Positions 43,678 through 51,205 of a stretch of 63,420 nucleotides of DNA are shown piece after piece. The stretch comes from Candidatus Nitrosopelagicus sp. (GTDB lineage Archaea; Thermoproteota; Nitrososphaeria; Nitrososphaerales; Nitrosopumilaceae): contig JAOJYB010000006.1 of the NCBI GenBank assembly GCA_028242535.1, positions 1-63,420 on the forward strand. Reading direction: 5' to 3'. Position numbers and translations under genes: made by a program. Within the stretch, counting starts at the first letter, position 1, and each line of letters opens with the position of its first letter. The notes under the pieces were generated by a model, which was not told where the DNA came from, searched no databases, and was given only the letters and a program-made list of their open reading frames with translations.

Positions 43678-44031
43678 ATGGGTGATATCAAACAAGTTAT
43701 TGCAGTTCGAACTGATCTTGGAATGGGAAAAGGTAAAATTGCAGCACAAGTAGGTCATGCATGTGTTCTAGGCGCAGAACATGTTCGAAAATCTCATCCT
43801 GAGTGGTTCCAGATTTGGTGGGTAGGACAAGAAAAAGTTGTTGTCAAAGTTGCAGGTATAAAAGAATTAGACGAAGTCAAAATGGGTGCAATAGAACTAG
43901 GTCTTCCATGGTCCGAAGTTACAGATGCAGGCCATACGCAAATTGCACCTGGAACAACAACTTGTATATCTGTTGGACCTGCTCCTGAAAACTTGATAGA
44001 CAAAGTTACTGGAGATTTATCATTACTCTAA
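43678..44031 (+). CDS. pth2: Peptidyl-tRNA hydrolase (archaeal Pth2)
   Basis: Pth2 frees tRNA from stalled peptidyl-tRNA. The 117-aa product has the complete archaeal-type domain: VIAVRTDLGMGKGKIAAQVGHAC at the N-terminus, WWVGQEKVVVKV, and the closing LPWSEVTDAGHTQIAPGTTT and SVGPAPENLIDKVTG. The catalytic region with Lys and Asp residues at GKGK and DAGHTQ is conserved. The start ATG at 43678 is directly after TTTTGT. It diverges from the geranylgeranyl reductase gene and is 35 bases ahead of the beta-propeller gene. Confidence 0.96.
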   Translation: MGDIKQVIAVRTDLGMGKGKIAAQVGHACVLGAEHVRKSHPEWFQIWWVGQEKVVVKVAGIKELDEVKMGAIELGLPWSEVTDAGHTQIAPGTTTCISVGPAPENLIDKVTGDLSLL

Positions 44032-44036
44032 GAATG

Positions 44037-44045
44037 AGATATAAC
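44037..44045 (+). promoter_or_regulatory. TATA box of the beta-propeller gene
   Basis: AGATATAAC lies 22-30 bases before the ATG at 44067, separate from the end of pth2. Confidence 0.4.
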
Positions 44046-44066
44046 AAGCTCTAAGTTTAAAAAATT

Positions 44067-45677
44067 ATGAAGCAAAAAACAAAAGGAATACTTGCATTCG
44101 CATTTTTGGGTGGTATTCTATTAACATCTACAATATTGTTTGCACTTCCACCACCACCAGCAACAATGACTCCAGAAGAACTCGCTATGGAGGAACAGGG
44201 ATTTACAATTACAAAAACTCCTATGGATAATTTTCCTGATGATCAACGTGATACTTTTTGTGGAATCGGTGATCCAAAGTCTACATCATATGTAACAGAA
44301 TTTGAGATTCCAACCGTATGTACTCAGCCACTTGCAATCAAAGTTGCTCCTGATGGAAATGTTTGGTTCGTTGAATCAAATGTTGGACAAATCGCAAAAT
44401 TTGATCCTATATCTGAACAATTCACTGAATTTGAAAATGCCATATGGCCTGAAGGTTCAAGAACAATGTCTTGGGGCATGGATTATTCATCAGATGGTGC
44501 TATGTGGTATACTGATGGAAGTTTTGATACTATTTGGCGTTTTGACACAATCAATGAAGAATATACTCCAATACAATATCCTGTTTCTGAGGAAGGCTCG
44601 TTACCCCAAAAACTTGCTATTAGTGGTTCAAATATTATAGTAAATGATTTTACTGGACATAAAATTACCTTCTTCGATTTATCACAAAACACTGATGAAA
44701 TCACATACTCTAGTATTGTAGCACCAATTCCAAATTCATTTACAGGTGATTTTGCAGTTGACTCAGAAAATAATTTATGGTATACTAACTGGGTTCCAGA
44801 ACTTACTGGACTGCTATTAAAATTTAACATTGAAAAATACAAACAAGACTCATATCTGGCAAGTACTGGAATGGACATCTCTCTCGAAAATTATTTTGAG
44901 GTCTATGATTTCCCACAGGATCTTAATACTGCGAATGGATTGTCTATAGATGAAAATGATAATGTCTGGATTTTAGATACTTCTAGTAGTTTCTTTTTCA
45001 AATTTGATCCTACTGATCAAGAATTTACAAAATTTGTCACTTCGGTTCCTCAAAAATCCACCTTCGGAAATGCAACTGGAATAATAAAATCTCCAATTTC
45101 TAGACCTTACTGGTCTCAAACAGACATGAATGGAAACCTCTTCTTTAATGAACAAACCTCAAATCAACTTGCAGTTTTTGATATTGTTAATGAACAACTT
45201 GTAGAATACATGGTTCCATCTAAGAATCCTAATTGGGCTGACTGTCAAGATAAGTCTAATTCCAATTGTGGTGTTGCACAAATTTTTGGTTTTGATGTCA
45301 CTGATGATAGCATTTGGTTTACTGAATGGGCAGAAAATAAAATTGGCGTTATTGACACCAAAAAACCTCTTCCATTTTCAGTAAAAACTGATACTAATTC
45401 AATCACTCTTAAAAAAGGTGAAACTAAAACTGTCTTTCTGAGTGTAACTTATTTATCAAATGTAACAGACATTAATTTCAATTCTGCTCACACTGCATCC
45501 ACCGCTACTAAATCATCTGATCTTATAGTCTCACATACTCTAAATGACCCAACTGAAATCATTGTATCTGTATCGGCAAGTGAAATTGCATTATCTGGAG
45601 ATTACAAATTACTCTTAGGAGTTTTCAATTCAGAAGTAAATGTTTCAAAATACATTAATGTCACCATTGAACCGTGA
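44067..45677 (+). CDS. Exported Vgb/NHL-like six-bladed beta-propeller protein
   Basis: The 536-aa product has a signal peptide (residues 1-30) and a beta-propeller with six similar blades in the virginiamycin B lyase style: DGNVWFVESNVGQIAKFDP, DGAMWYTDGSFDTIWRFDT, NNLWYTNWVPEL, DNVWILDTSSSFFFKFDP, GNLFFNEQTSNQLAVFD and DSIWFTEWAENKIGVID. A beta-sandwich C-terminal domain (about 445-536) follows. The DxxxxxW pattern is typical, but the lyase catalytic His pair is not evident, so an antibiotic-lyase role should not be assumed. A surface binding or carrier role is inference. Its stop overlaps truD by 4 bases (GTGA). Confidence 0.82.
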   Translation: MKQKTKGILAFAFLGGILLTSTILFALPPPPATMTPEELAMEEQGFTITKTPMDNFPDDQRDTFCGIGDPKSTSYVTEFEIPTVCTQPLAIKVAPDGNVWFVESNVGQIAKFDPISEQFTEFENAIWPEGSRTMSWGMDYSSDGAMWYTDGSFDTIWRFDTINEEYTPIQYPVSEEGSLPQKLAISGSNIIVNDFTGHKITFFDLSQNTDEITYSSIVAPIPNSFTGDFAVDSENNLWYTNWVPELTGLLLKFNIEKYKQDSYLASTGMDISLENYFEVYDFPQDLNTANGLSIDENDNVWILDTSSSFFFKFDPTDQEFTKFVTSVPQKSTFGNATGIIKSPISRPYWSQTDMNGNLFFNEQTSNQLAVFDIVNEQLVEYMVPSKNPNWADCQDKSNSNCGVAQIFGFDVTDDSIWFTEWAENKIGVIDTKKPLPFSVKTDTNSITLKKGETKTVFLSVTYLSNVTDINFNSAHTASTATKSSDLIVSHTLNDPTEIIVSVSASEIALSGDYKLLLGVFNSEVNVSKYINVTIEP

Positions 45678-46870
45678 TTCCACAAATTGATAAAGAGATT
45701 GGAATCTCTGTTTACACTACTGAATCTTCCTCTGTACACGGAAAAATCAAACAAAATGAAAATGATTTCTTGGTAAAGGAAGTTCTATCTGAAAAAGCCA
45801 TTGATTCATTTGATAATTTAGATGGACATGCTGTTTACTTATTAAAAAAATCTGGGATCGATACCAATCATGCACTAATTGACATTGAGGAAAGATATGG
45901 ACTTGTTTTAAAGGCTCTTGGCTTGAAAGATGCTCATGCACAAACAGAACAATACGTATACACATACAAAAAATTAGATTCACTAGCAGAAATTGAAGGA
46001 AAAAAATATTCTGCTAAAAGAATTGGGTTTGTGAAAAAACCAATATCAAAAAAAGATATGCTAGGAAATATTTTTGAAATTAAAGTATCAGATTTGAATG
46101 AACCATTGCCGTCATTTACTGATGATGAAAAAATTCTCAATTTTTTTGGCTATCAAAGATTTGGCTCAAAACGACCAATAACACATCTAGTTGGTAAATC
46201 AATCATCAAAGGCAATTATGAAGAGGCTCTTGATTATCTACTAAATTTTTCATCAAAATATGATTCAGAAAAAAATAATCAATTCAGAAAATTAATCTCT
46301 GAACGTAAATCTGAATCTGAAATAATTGAATTACTTCCATATTCAATGGACATTGAAAGAAATCTACTAAAACAACTCTCAAAAAATTTAGATCCTAAAA
46401 ATGCGATTCGTTCAATTCCTTTATCATTACGTCGATTTTACATTCAAGCGTATCAGTCATTTTTGTTCAATAAAACATTGAGTCTTGCATATGAATTTGA
46501 AGAAGAACTATTTCTTTCAACAGTGGATGATGTTTGTTTTGATAAAAATTCCATACTTGGTAAGTTTGAAAATGATCCAAACCAAAGACTTGCTATCCCC
46601 TTAATTGGTCACTCCTATTACAAAAAATCTAGATTTGATTATTACATCAAAAAAATCCTTGATGATGAATTACTCACCCCAAAAGATTTCTTCATAAAAG
46701 ATTTTCAAGAAATCTCTGTTGATGGAGGATTTCGTAATGCATCGATTAATTATCTTAATCTCAACATTAATGAAAATTTAATAAAATTTCAACTATCGCG
46801 TGGTTCATATGCTACAATTGTTCTAAGAGAAATTCTAAAACCTGAGAATCCTTTAGATTGTGGCTTTTAA
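45674..46870 (+). CDS. truD: tRNA pseudouridine synthase D
   Basis: TruD converts U13 of tRNA to pseudouridine. The 398-aa product has the family core with the catalytic Asp in ALGLKDAHAQTEQYV near residue 78, GKIKQNENDFLVKEVL at the N-terminus and FFGYQRFGSKRPITHLVGK in the TRUD insertion domain. The rest includes FYIQAYQSFLFNK and GGFRNASI near the C-terminus. Initiation at GTG 45674 overlaps the stop of the propeller gene. The two products are not functionally related as far as known. Confidence 0.95.
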   Translation: MIPQIDKEIGISVYTTESSSVHGKIKQNENDFLVKEVLSEKAIDSFDNLDGHAVYLLKKSGIDTNHALIDIEERYGLVLKALGLKDAHAQTEQYVYTYKKLDSLAEIEGKKYSAKRIGFVKKPISKKDMLGNIFEIKVSDLNEPLPSFTDDEKILNFFGYQRFGSKRPITHLVGKSIIKGNYEEALDYLLNFSSKYDSEKNNQFRKLISERKSESEIIELLPYSMDIERNLLKQLSKNLDPKNAIRSIPLSLRRFYIQAYQSFLFNKTLSLAYEFEEELFLSTVDDVCFDKNSILGKFENDPNQRLAIPLIGHSYYKKSRFDYYIKKILDDELLTPKDFFIKDFQEISVDGGFRNASINYLNLNINENLIKFQLSRGSYATIVLREILKPENPLDCGF

Positions 46871-46911
46871 AATTCTGAAAGCTTTTTTTATTGTTTATCA
46901 TGAATTAGTAT

Positions 46912-47370
46912 ATGGAGAAAGCAACTTTTGCTGCAGGATGCTTTTGGCACGTTGAAGAAGTATTTTCTAAAACAAATGGCGTAAAATCAACGGCTGTAGG
47001 TTACACTGGTGGTCATACTGATAATCCTACATACGAAGATGTCTGTACCGATAAAACAGGTCATGCTGAAGCTATACAAGTTGAGTTTGATCCTGCTGAG
47101 ATTTCATATTCTGATTTAGTAAAGGTATTTTTTGAAAACCATAATCCAACTACTCCCAATAGACAAGGTCCTGATATTGGCATTCAATACCGTTCTGCAA
47201 TATTTTGTCATGATGCTGAACAAGAAAATACTGCAAAAGAAGTTAAAGAAAAATTAAACCCTTTTGCACAAAAGACATTTGGCAGTGACATTGTAACTGA
47301 GATAAAATCATCTTCAAAATTTTATCGTGCTGAAGAATATCATCAAAAATATTTTCAAAAAAATTCTTAA
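46912..47370 (+). CDS. msrA: Peptide-methionine (S)-S-oxide reductase
   Basis: MsrA reduces methionine-S-sulfoxide in proteins. The 152-aa product has the catalytic AAGCFWHVEEVF with Cys9, the VGYTGGHTDNPTYEDVCT segment, HAEAIQVEFDP, QGPDIGIQYRSAIF and a short C-terminus without extra resolving Cys residues. The start ATG follows a TTTTTTTATT TATA-like element by about 20 bases. It converges with a small membrane protein gene, sharing the stop in TTAA. It fits the oxidative stress expected for a marine aerobe. Confidence 0.95.
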   Translation: MEKATFAAGCFWHVEEVFSKTNGVKSTAVGYTGGHTDNPTYEDVCTDKTGHAEAIQVEFDPAEISYSDLVKVFFENHNPTTPNRQGPDIGIQYRSAIFCHDAEQENTAKEVKEKLNPFAQKTFGSDIVTEIKSSSKFYRAEEYHQKYFQKNS

Positions 47371-47573
47371 GTTATTTTCTTCTTTTCAATAATATATCCA
47401 ATTAAGATTAAGACCACTCCTATCATACTGATAAATATCCCATAATCACTCCATTCTTCATTTTCATACATGAATGATGTTTCAGGTCCTACCATGCCTT
47501 GTCCTTGAAAACTGAATATTATTCCAAATATTATAAGAATTATTCCTGGAATTACAATTGATAATGACTTCAC
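47367..47573 (-). CDS. Small two-helix membrane protein
   Basis: The 68-aa product has two hydrophobic helices (residues about 5-24 and 45-62), separated by a short polar loop with FMYENEEWSD, and a Lys-rich C-terminus. No family is recognised. It has the size and spacing of small thaumarchaeal membrane proteins often found next to redox genes. Its stop is interlocked with that of msrA (TTAA). Confidence 0.55.
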   Translation of the reverse strand: MKSLSIVIPGIILIIFGIIFSFQGQGMVGPETSFMYENEEWSDYGIFISMIGVVLILIGYIIEKKKIT

Positions 47574-47642
47574 TATCTAATGCCTTTTCAATTAAAATAA
47601 AAATGCGATGTTTCATACACATTCTCATTTGTTAGGAAGAAA

Positions 47643-48407
47643 TTGAAAAGAATTGATTCGTTAGGTAAATCAATTTTTACTCTGTTTTTTATCCAAATTC
47701 CAAAAGAATTTTTTATGTATAGTTGGAATAGCTCTGATGAAAATGTACCAAAATTATTCAAATATTCAAATTTGATTGTTTTCGGAAGTGCTGCAGGAAT
47801 TGCATTGTTGATGGCATTTTTACTAAATACATATTATGCTGAATTAATTCTTGAACATCCATACATTATCAATATCTTATTTATTCCTGCATTTGGAATT
47901 GGATTTTTATATGGTTTAAGAATCTCTGAAAGGGCATTACAGCCATCTGAAACTAGAAGTGCACTAAAACGGAAAATTATGAAATTATTTCTTTTCTTTT
48001 TAGTGATTGGTGGTCTATTTAGCTCTGTAAATTTTGCATTACACGGTGGTGCAATGATGCCTGATTTGACTATGATGGATGATGGAATAATTCCTTGGGT
48101 TACTGATATGGTTACTGCAAACGGTGGTGCAACATTTTTGATTGTATCAAGTATTATAATTATGGCTGCAGCTACGAGACGAATTGTTGGATTAAATGGT
48201 GGGGTGATAGGAAAAATTATTACATTCTGTGGAACATTTGTTTTCTTTTCAATGATCAGTATGAGTTTAACACAAACTGATCCTTCTAACTCTCAAATCT
48301 ATCTATACACTTGTTATCATGCTGGAATTATCGGTGGTGCAATGTATCAAATGAATCGGTTAACATCTAATCTTAACACTTGGGAAAACTACATGAATGA
48401 ACAGTAA
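47643..48407 (+). CDS. Six-helix membrane protein of unknown function
   Basis: The 254-aa product has about six hydrophobic helices with short loops; the first 30 residues are amphipathic (SLGKSIFTLFFIQIPKEFF). Loop residues include NFALHGGAMMPDLTMMDDG (Met/Asp rich, possibly exposed) and SMSLTQTDPSNSQIYLYTCYHAGII. No known family motif is seen. Initiation is at TTG 47643, which includes the first helix. It is convergent with the second cupredoxin gene with their stops adjacent, so a redox-membrane link is possible but unproven. Confidence 0.65.
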   Translation: MKRIDSLGKSIFTLFFIQIPKEFFMYSWNSSDENVPKLFKYSNLIVFGSAAGIALLMAFLLNTYYAELILEHPYIINILFIPAFGIGFLYGLRISERALQPSETRSALKRKIMKLFLFFLVIGGLFSSVNFALHGGAMMPDLTMMDDGIIPWVTDMVTANGGATFLIVSSIIIMAAATRRIVGLNGGVIGKIITFCGTFVFFSMISMSLTQTDPSNSQIYLYTCYHAGIIGGAMYQMNRLTSNLNTWENYMNEQ

Positions 48408-49019
48408 TCATTCTACTGTTACAGTTCCAACCATCCAAGGATGAACAAGACAATAATATGCGAATTCACCTTTGTCTGAAAATTCATATTCAAATGTGGC
48501 TCCAGCCATAATCATTCCTGAATCAAAAGCTCCATCTGGTCCTCCATCTGGTGTTCCACTTGTTGCAAGATGTGCCGCATTATCAGTATTCTCCCAAATC
48601 ACTGTAGTGCCAGTTGAAACTGTTAGTGCTGCAGGAATATAACATTCATTTGTTTCTTCACATCCTGGTGCACCTGATCCACTTGGAATTGAAACAATTT
48701 CTGCAGATACTTGTGGTGTTTCCATCACTGATTCTTCCATAATCATAGATTCTTCTTCTTCTGTTCCTTCTAATGTCATTCTAGGAATCTCATATAATGT
48801 ATTTCCAGGTTTATCAAACATCTCACATCCATCCTGCATGTAATTTCCTGCTTTACACATTTCGAAGAATGCAGTCTTGTCTCTTTGCATTGAATCGGCA
48901 AAAAGAACATCTGGTCCAATTGCAAGCTGAACTAGTCCAATTGCTGCTAGAGATGCAGCAACTAGTATCATCGAATATCCAACTTTTCTATAATGATGTG
49001 GATTCTGCATTTCTGACAT
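48408..49019 (-). CDS. Membrane-anchored cupredoxin
   Basis: The 203-aa product has one hydrophobic helix (about residues 13-33) and an external domain. The type-1 copper site is clear: His in NAAHLATS and Cys, His and Met in YYCLVHPWM, spaced as in plastocyanins. The linker (residues 55-110) is rich in Glu and Met. It shares the CxVHPWM copper loop with the polytopic cupredoxin at 37696 but differs in anchor. Its role is likely electron shuttling on the outer face of the membrane. It diverges from the gene at 49075. Confidence 0.92.
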   Translation of the reverse strand: MSEMQNPHHYRKVGYSMILVAASLAAIGLVQLAIGPDVLFADSMQRDKTAFFEMCKAGNYMQDGCEMFDKPGNTLYEIPRMTLEGTEEEESMIMEESVMETPQVSAEIVSIPSGSGAPGCEETNECYIPAALTVSTGTTVIWENTDNAAHLATSGTPDGGPDGAFDSGMIMAGATFEYEFSDKGEFAYYCLVHPWMVGTVTVE

Positions 49020-49044
49020 TTACTTTGAGGCAAAATTAGGCAAA

Positions 49045-49051
49045 TTTAAAA
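49045..49051 (+). promoter_or_regulatory. TATA box of the gene at 49075
   Basis: TTTAAAA lies 24-30 bases before GTG 49075 in the divergent spacer with the cupredoxin gene. Confidence 0.45.
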
Positions 49052-49074
49052 CTTGAGACTTCTTAATTTTGTAA

Positions 49075-49398
49075 GTGACAATTCAAATTCTCCATTATGA
49101 ATTTCTTGGACCAATTAAGATCTCTGAATGGGGTCCTCCTATGGATAAAGTCGTCTACATAATATTTGGTCGTAATAAATCAGGTTTTATTCCGCTTTAC
49201 GTAGATGAATCTGACAAAACTGATCAGAATGATTTTTTTACACAAAATGATAATTTCAAGTGCTGGGTTCAACATGCAGGTAATGAAGACCTACTTTATC
49301 TCTCAATTCTACCTCTATGGGAATCTGAAGAACGAGAAAGAAAAAGAATTGTAGACAAAATCATCTTAAAGTATCATCCATTATGCCAAATTGAATAA
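49075..49398 (+). CDS. Hypothetical protein, nuclease-fold-like size
   Basis: The 107-aa product starts at GTG 49075 and contains the sequence PIKISEWGPPMDKVVYIIF, then FIPLYVDESDKTDQNDFF and CWVQHAGNEDLLYLSILPL. It closes with a charged helix ERERKRIVDKII. The order strand-strand-helix with a YVDES segment is reminiscent of small GIY-YIG-type folds, but the catalytic Tyr and Arg pair cannot be confirmed. No signal peptide or membrane segment. It is a stand-alone gene with its own TATA box. The function is unknown. Confidence 0.55.
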   Translation: MTIQILHYEFLGPIKISEWGPPMDKVVYIIFGRNKSGFIPLYVDESDKTDQNDFFTQNDNFKCWVQHAGNEDLLYLSILPLWESEERERKRIVDKIILKYHPLCQIE

Positions 49399-49635
49399 TT
49401 ATTTGGAATTAATCTTATCTTTAACATCAAATAATTGTATTGTAAGAAGATCAATTGCTTTTTTCAAGTGATCAAATTCATTAATTGAATGAATTTGTCC
49501 TTCAGTTAATTTTCTTAGAATCTTAACATTAGCTTTTGCTTCTTCACCCTTTGCATTAATTTCCAAAGCATTGATCTTTGCTAAAATATTCTCCAAATCT
49601 TTAATCATTTCTTCTTTTGGTGCATGTTTATCCAT
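49399..49635 (-). CDS. Small coiled-coil protein
   Basis: The 78-aa product is almost entirely helical and charged, with heptad-like patterns (MIKDLENILAKINALEINAK and LKKAIDLLTIQLFDVKDKI). It has no Cys, no membrane helix and no signal. It is convergent with the gene at 49075, with adjacent stops. No family is recognised; it could act as a small structural or regulatory partner. Confidence 0.5.
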   Translation of the reverse strand: MDKHAPKEEMIKDLENILAKINALEINAKGEEAKANVKILRKLTEGQIHSINEFDHLKKAIDLLTIQLFDVKDKINSK

Positions 49636-49665
49636 GAATCTAAGACCTTTTTTTACTATATATGG

Positions 49666-49818
49666 CTAGAGTTGTTCATCATCAATCTCTTCAAATGCGT
49701 CTAAAAATTGATTGCATGTACAATCTGGGATCTGACATGAACCTCTTCTTAACATTGACTCTGTTGAATTAGTGGTCTTATGAATCTCATCGGTATGATG
49801 ACAACGTCTACAAATCAT
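49666..49818 (-). CDS. 50-aa Cys/His-rich small protein
   Basis: The product has MICRRCHHTDE at the N-terminus (CxxCHH) and SCQIPDCTCNQF in the middle, so Cys3, Cys6, His7/8, Cys28, Cys33 and Cys35 can form one or two zinc or Fe-S sites. The C-terminus is acidic (AFEEIDDEQL). The ORF starts at ATG 49818 and lies between the alcohol dehydrogenase and the coiled-coil gene, all on one strand. The Cys spacing is too regular for chance. Function unknown. Confidence 0.6.
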   Translation of the reverse strand: MICRRCHHTDEIHKTTNSTESMLRRGSCQIPDCTCNQFLDAFEEIDDEQL

Positions 49819-49842
49819 GATTGTAAAAAAATTATTGGTAAT

Positions 49843-50880
49843 TTAAGGAATTAGAACTGCACGTGCCTCGATATCTGAATTCTTTAATTTCTCTAATACT
49901 TCATTTGCCTCTTCTAGTGGGAATGTCTCTGTAACAACACTGAAATCGTTTTTCTGTGCAATTTCAATTACTTTTTCCATGTCTTTCATGGAGCCAATCA
50001 ATGTTCCTCTTACTGTCTTTTCTTCAAATGCCAAGAAATTTGGAATCTTTCCTACTGTGGCAATAACTATGGTTCCTCCTTTTTTTACTGATTTTATGGC
50101 TGTGTCTGTGACTAAATCTGACGGTGCAAAAACAATTGCTGCATCAAACATGCCATATTCATTTTTAACATTATTCAGAAATTCATCTTGAGATTCTGTA
50201 AACTGAAATACTTTTTGTGCACCAAGTTTTTCTGCAACATCGAGATGTTTCTTCTTTCTTGATACTCCTGTAACTTCACATCCTTCAACTTTAGCAAACT
50301 GTATTGCCATATGTCCCACTCCTCCAATTCCAAAAATTGCAATCTTTTTATTTTTTTGGGGTTCGGCTGCTTTCACTGCTTTGTATGCCGTAATTCCTGG
50401 ACAAAATAATGGTGCTGCATATTCTGCTGACATACTATCTGGAACTCTGGTAATAAAATTCTCAGATGCATTAATGTATTCTGTATACCCTCCACGTAAC
50501 GTCTCACCTGTTATCTCATTTGTTTCACAAAGGTATTCTTTACCATCGTTACAATATGTGCAATCCATACAGGATTTCAATAATGGTGTAATTCCAACTC
50601 TATCCCCCACCTTGAACTTTGTAACATCATCTCCAACCTCAACAATTTTTCCAACTACTTCGTGCCCTGGTACTGTTGGAAGTGTTGGAGGAATTCCAAT
50701 TTCTTGCCAGTCTCCTTCTATTCCATGTAATTGGGAATGGCATACTCCACATGCTTCAATCTTGATTAACACTTCATCTGAATTACTAATCGAATGTCTT
50801 TCAATATTTGTTAATTGTAATGGTTTTTCTTCAATCTTTTTACATTCAGAAAGAACCATCGCACGCATTATTTCCACCAT
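49843..50880 (-). CDS. Zinc-dependent alcohol dehydrogenase
   Basis: The 345-aa product is a medium-chain dehydrogenase with the catalytic zinc ligands in ACGVCHSQLHG (Cys) and PGHEVVGKI (His/Glu). The structural zinc ligands are in CMDCTYCNDGKEYLC (four Cys), and the NAD(P) fold is FGIGGVGHMAIQFAKVEG. Substrates may be primary or secondary alcohols or aldehydes; the exact one cannot be read. The start could also be Met5 (50868). The gene lies upstream of the small Cys-rich protein, in the same direction with a 24-base gap. Confidence 0.93.
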   Translation of the reverse strand: MVEIMRAMVLSECKKIEEKPLQLTNIERHSISNSDEVLIKIEACGVCHSQLHGIEGDWQEIGIPPTLPTVPGHEVVGKIVEVGDDVTKFKVGDRVGITPLLKSCMDCTYCNDGKEYLCETNEITGETLRGGYTEYINASENFITRVPDSMSAEYAAPLFCPGITAYKAVKAAEPQKNKKIAIFGIGGVGHMAIQFAKVEGCEVTGVSRKKKHLDVAEKLGAQKVFQFTESQDEFLNNVKNEYGMFDAAIVFAPSDLVTDTAIKSVKKGGTIVIATVGKIPNFLAFEEKTVRGTLIGSMKDMEKVIEIAQKNDFSVVTETFPLEEANEVLEKLKNSDIEARAVLIP

Positions 50881-50924
50881 ATTTTCATCTAATTTAGCGT
50901 ACTATTATTTTTTAGTAAGATGTT

Positions 50925-51170
50925 ATGAGAATGATTATGACTGAAATCTTAAAAAAAGATGATTTTAGACGTGTAGAACTATTGAATTTAATTACAAAAA
51001 AGGGATATTTGAAAAATCTTAGTCTTGATCAGCTTATACTTTTAGAAAAGTTACTAAAAAAGAAAGATTACAGTCATGAAAAAAAAGCAGATAAATCAAA
51101 GCAAAAGCTCCTTAAGCAAATTAATATAGAAATTTACAAGCGTCATGATACGGCAATCTGGAAAATCTAG
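50925..51170 (+). CDS. Small basic helical protein
   Basis: The 81-aa product is rich in Lys and Leu (LITKKGYLKNLSLDQLILLEKLLKK-type pattern) and likely forms two or three helices. Met3 or the MTEILKK Met (residue 5, at 50937) are possible starts. No metal site or membrane helix. It is divergent from the alcohol dehydrogenase and 35 bases ahead of the DUF255 gene. Function unknown; the positive charge could suggest nucleic-acid binding. Confidence 0.45.
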   Translation: MRMIMTEILKKDDFRRVELLNLITKKGYLKNLSLDQLILLEKLLKKKDYSHEKKADKSKQKLLKQINIEIYKRHDTAIWKI

Positions 51171-51205
51171 ATTACATACAAATAATCATACCTTGAATTA
51201 TTATT

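Noticed and set aside
44067-45677. Streptogramin (virginiamycin B) lyase function
   Set aside because: The propeller blades are similar but the catalytic His residues are not evident, and the protein is exported with an extra domain.
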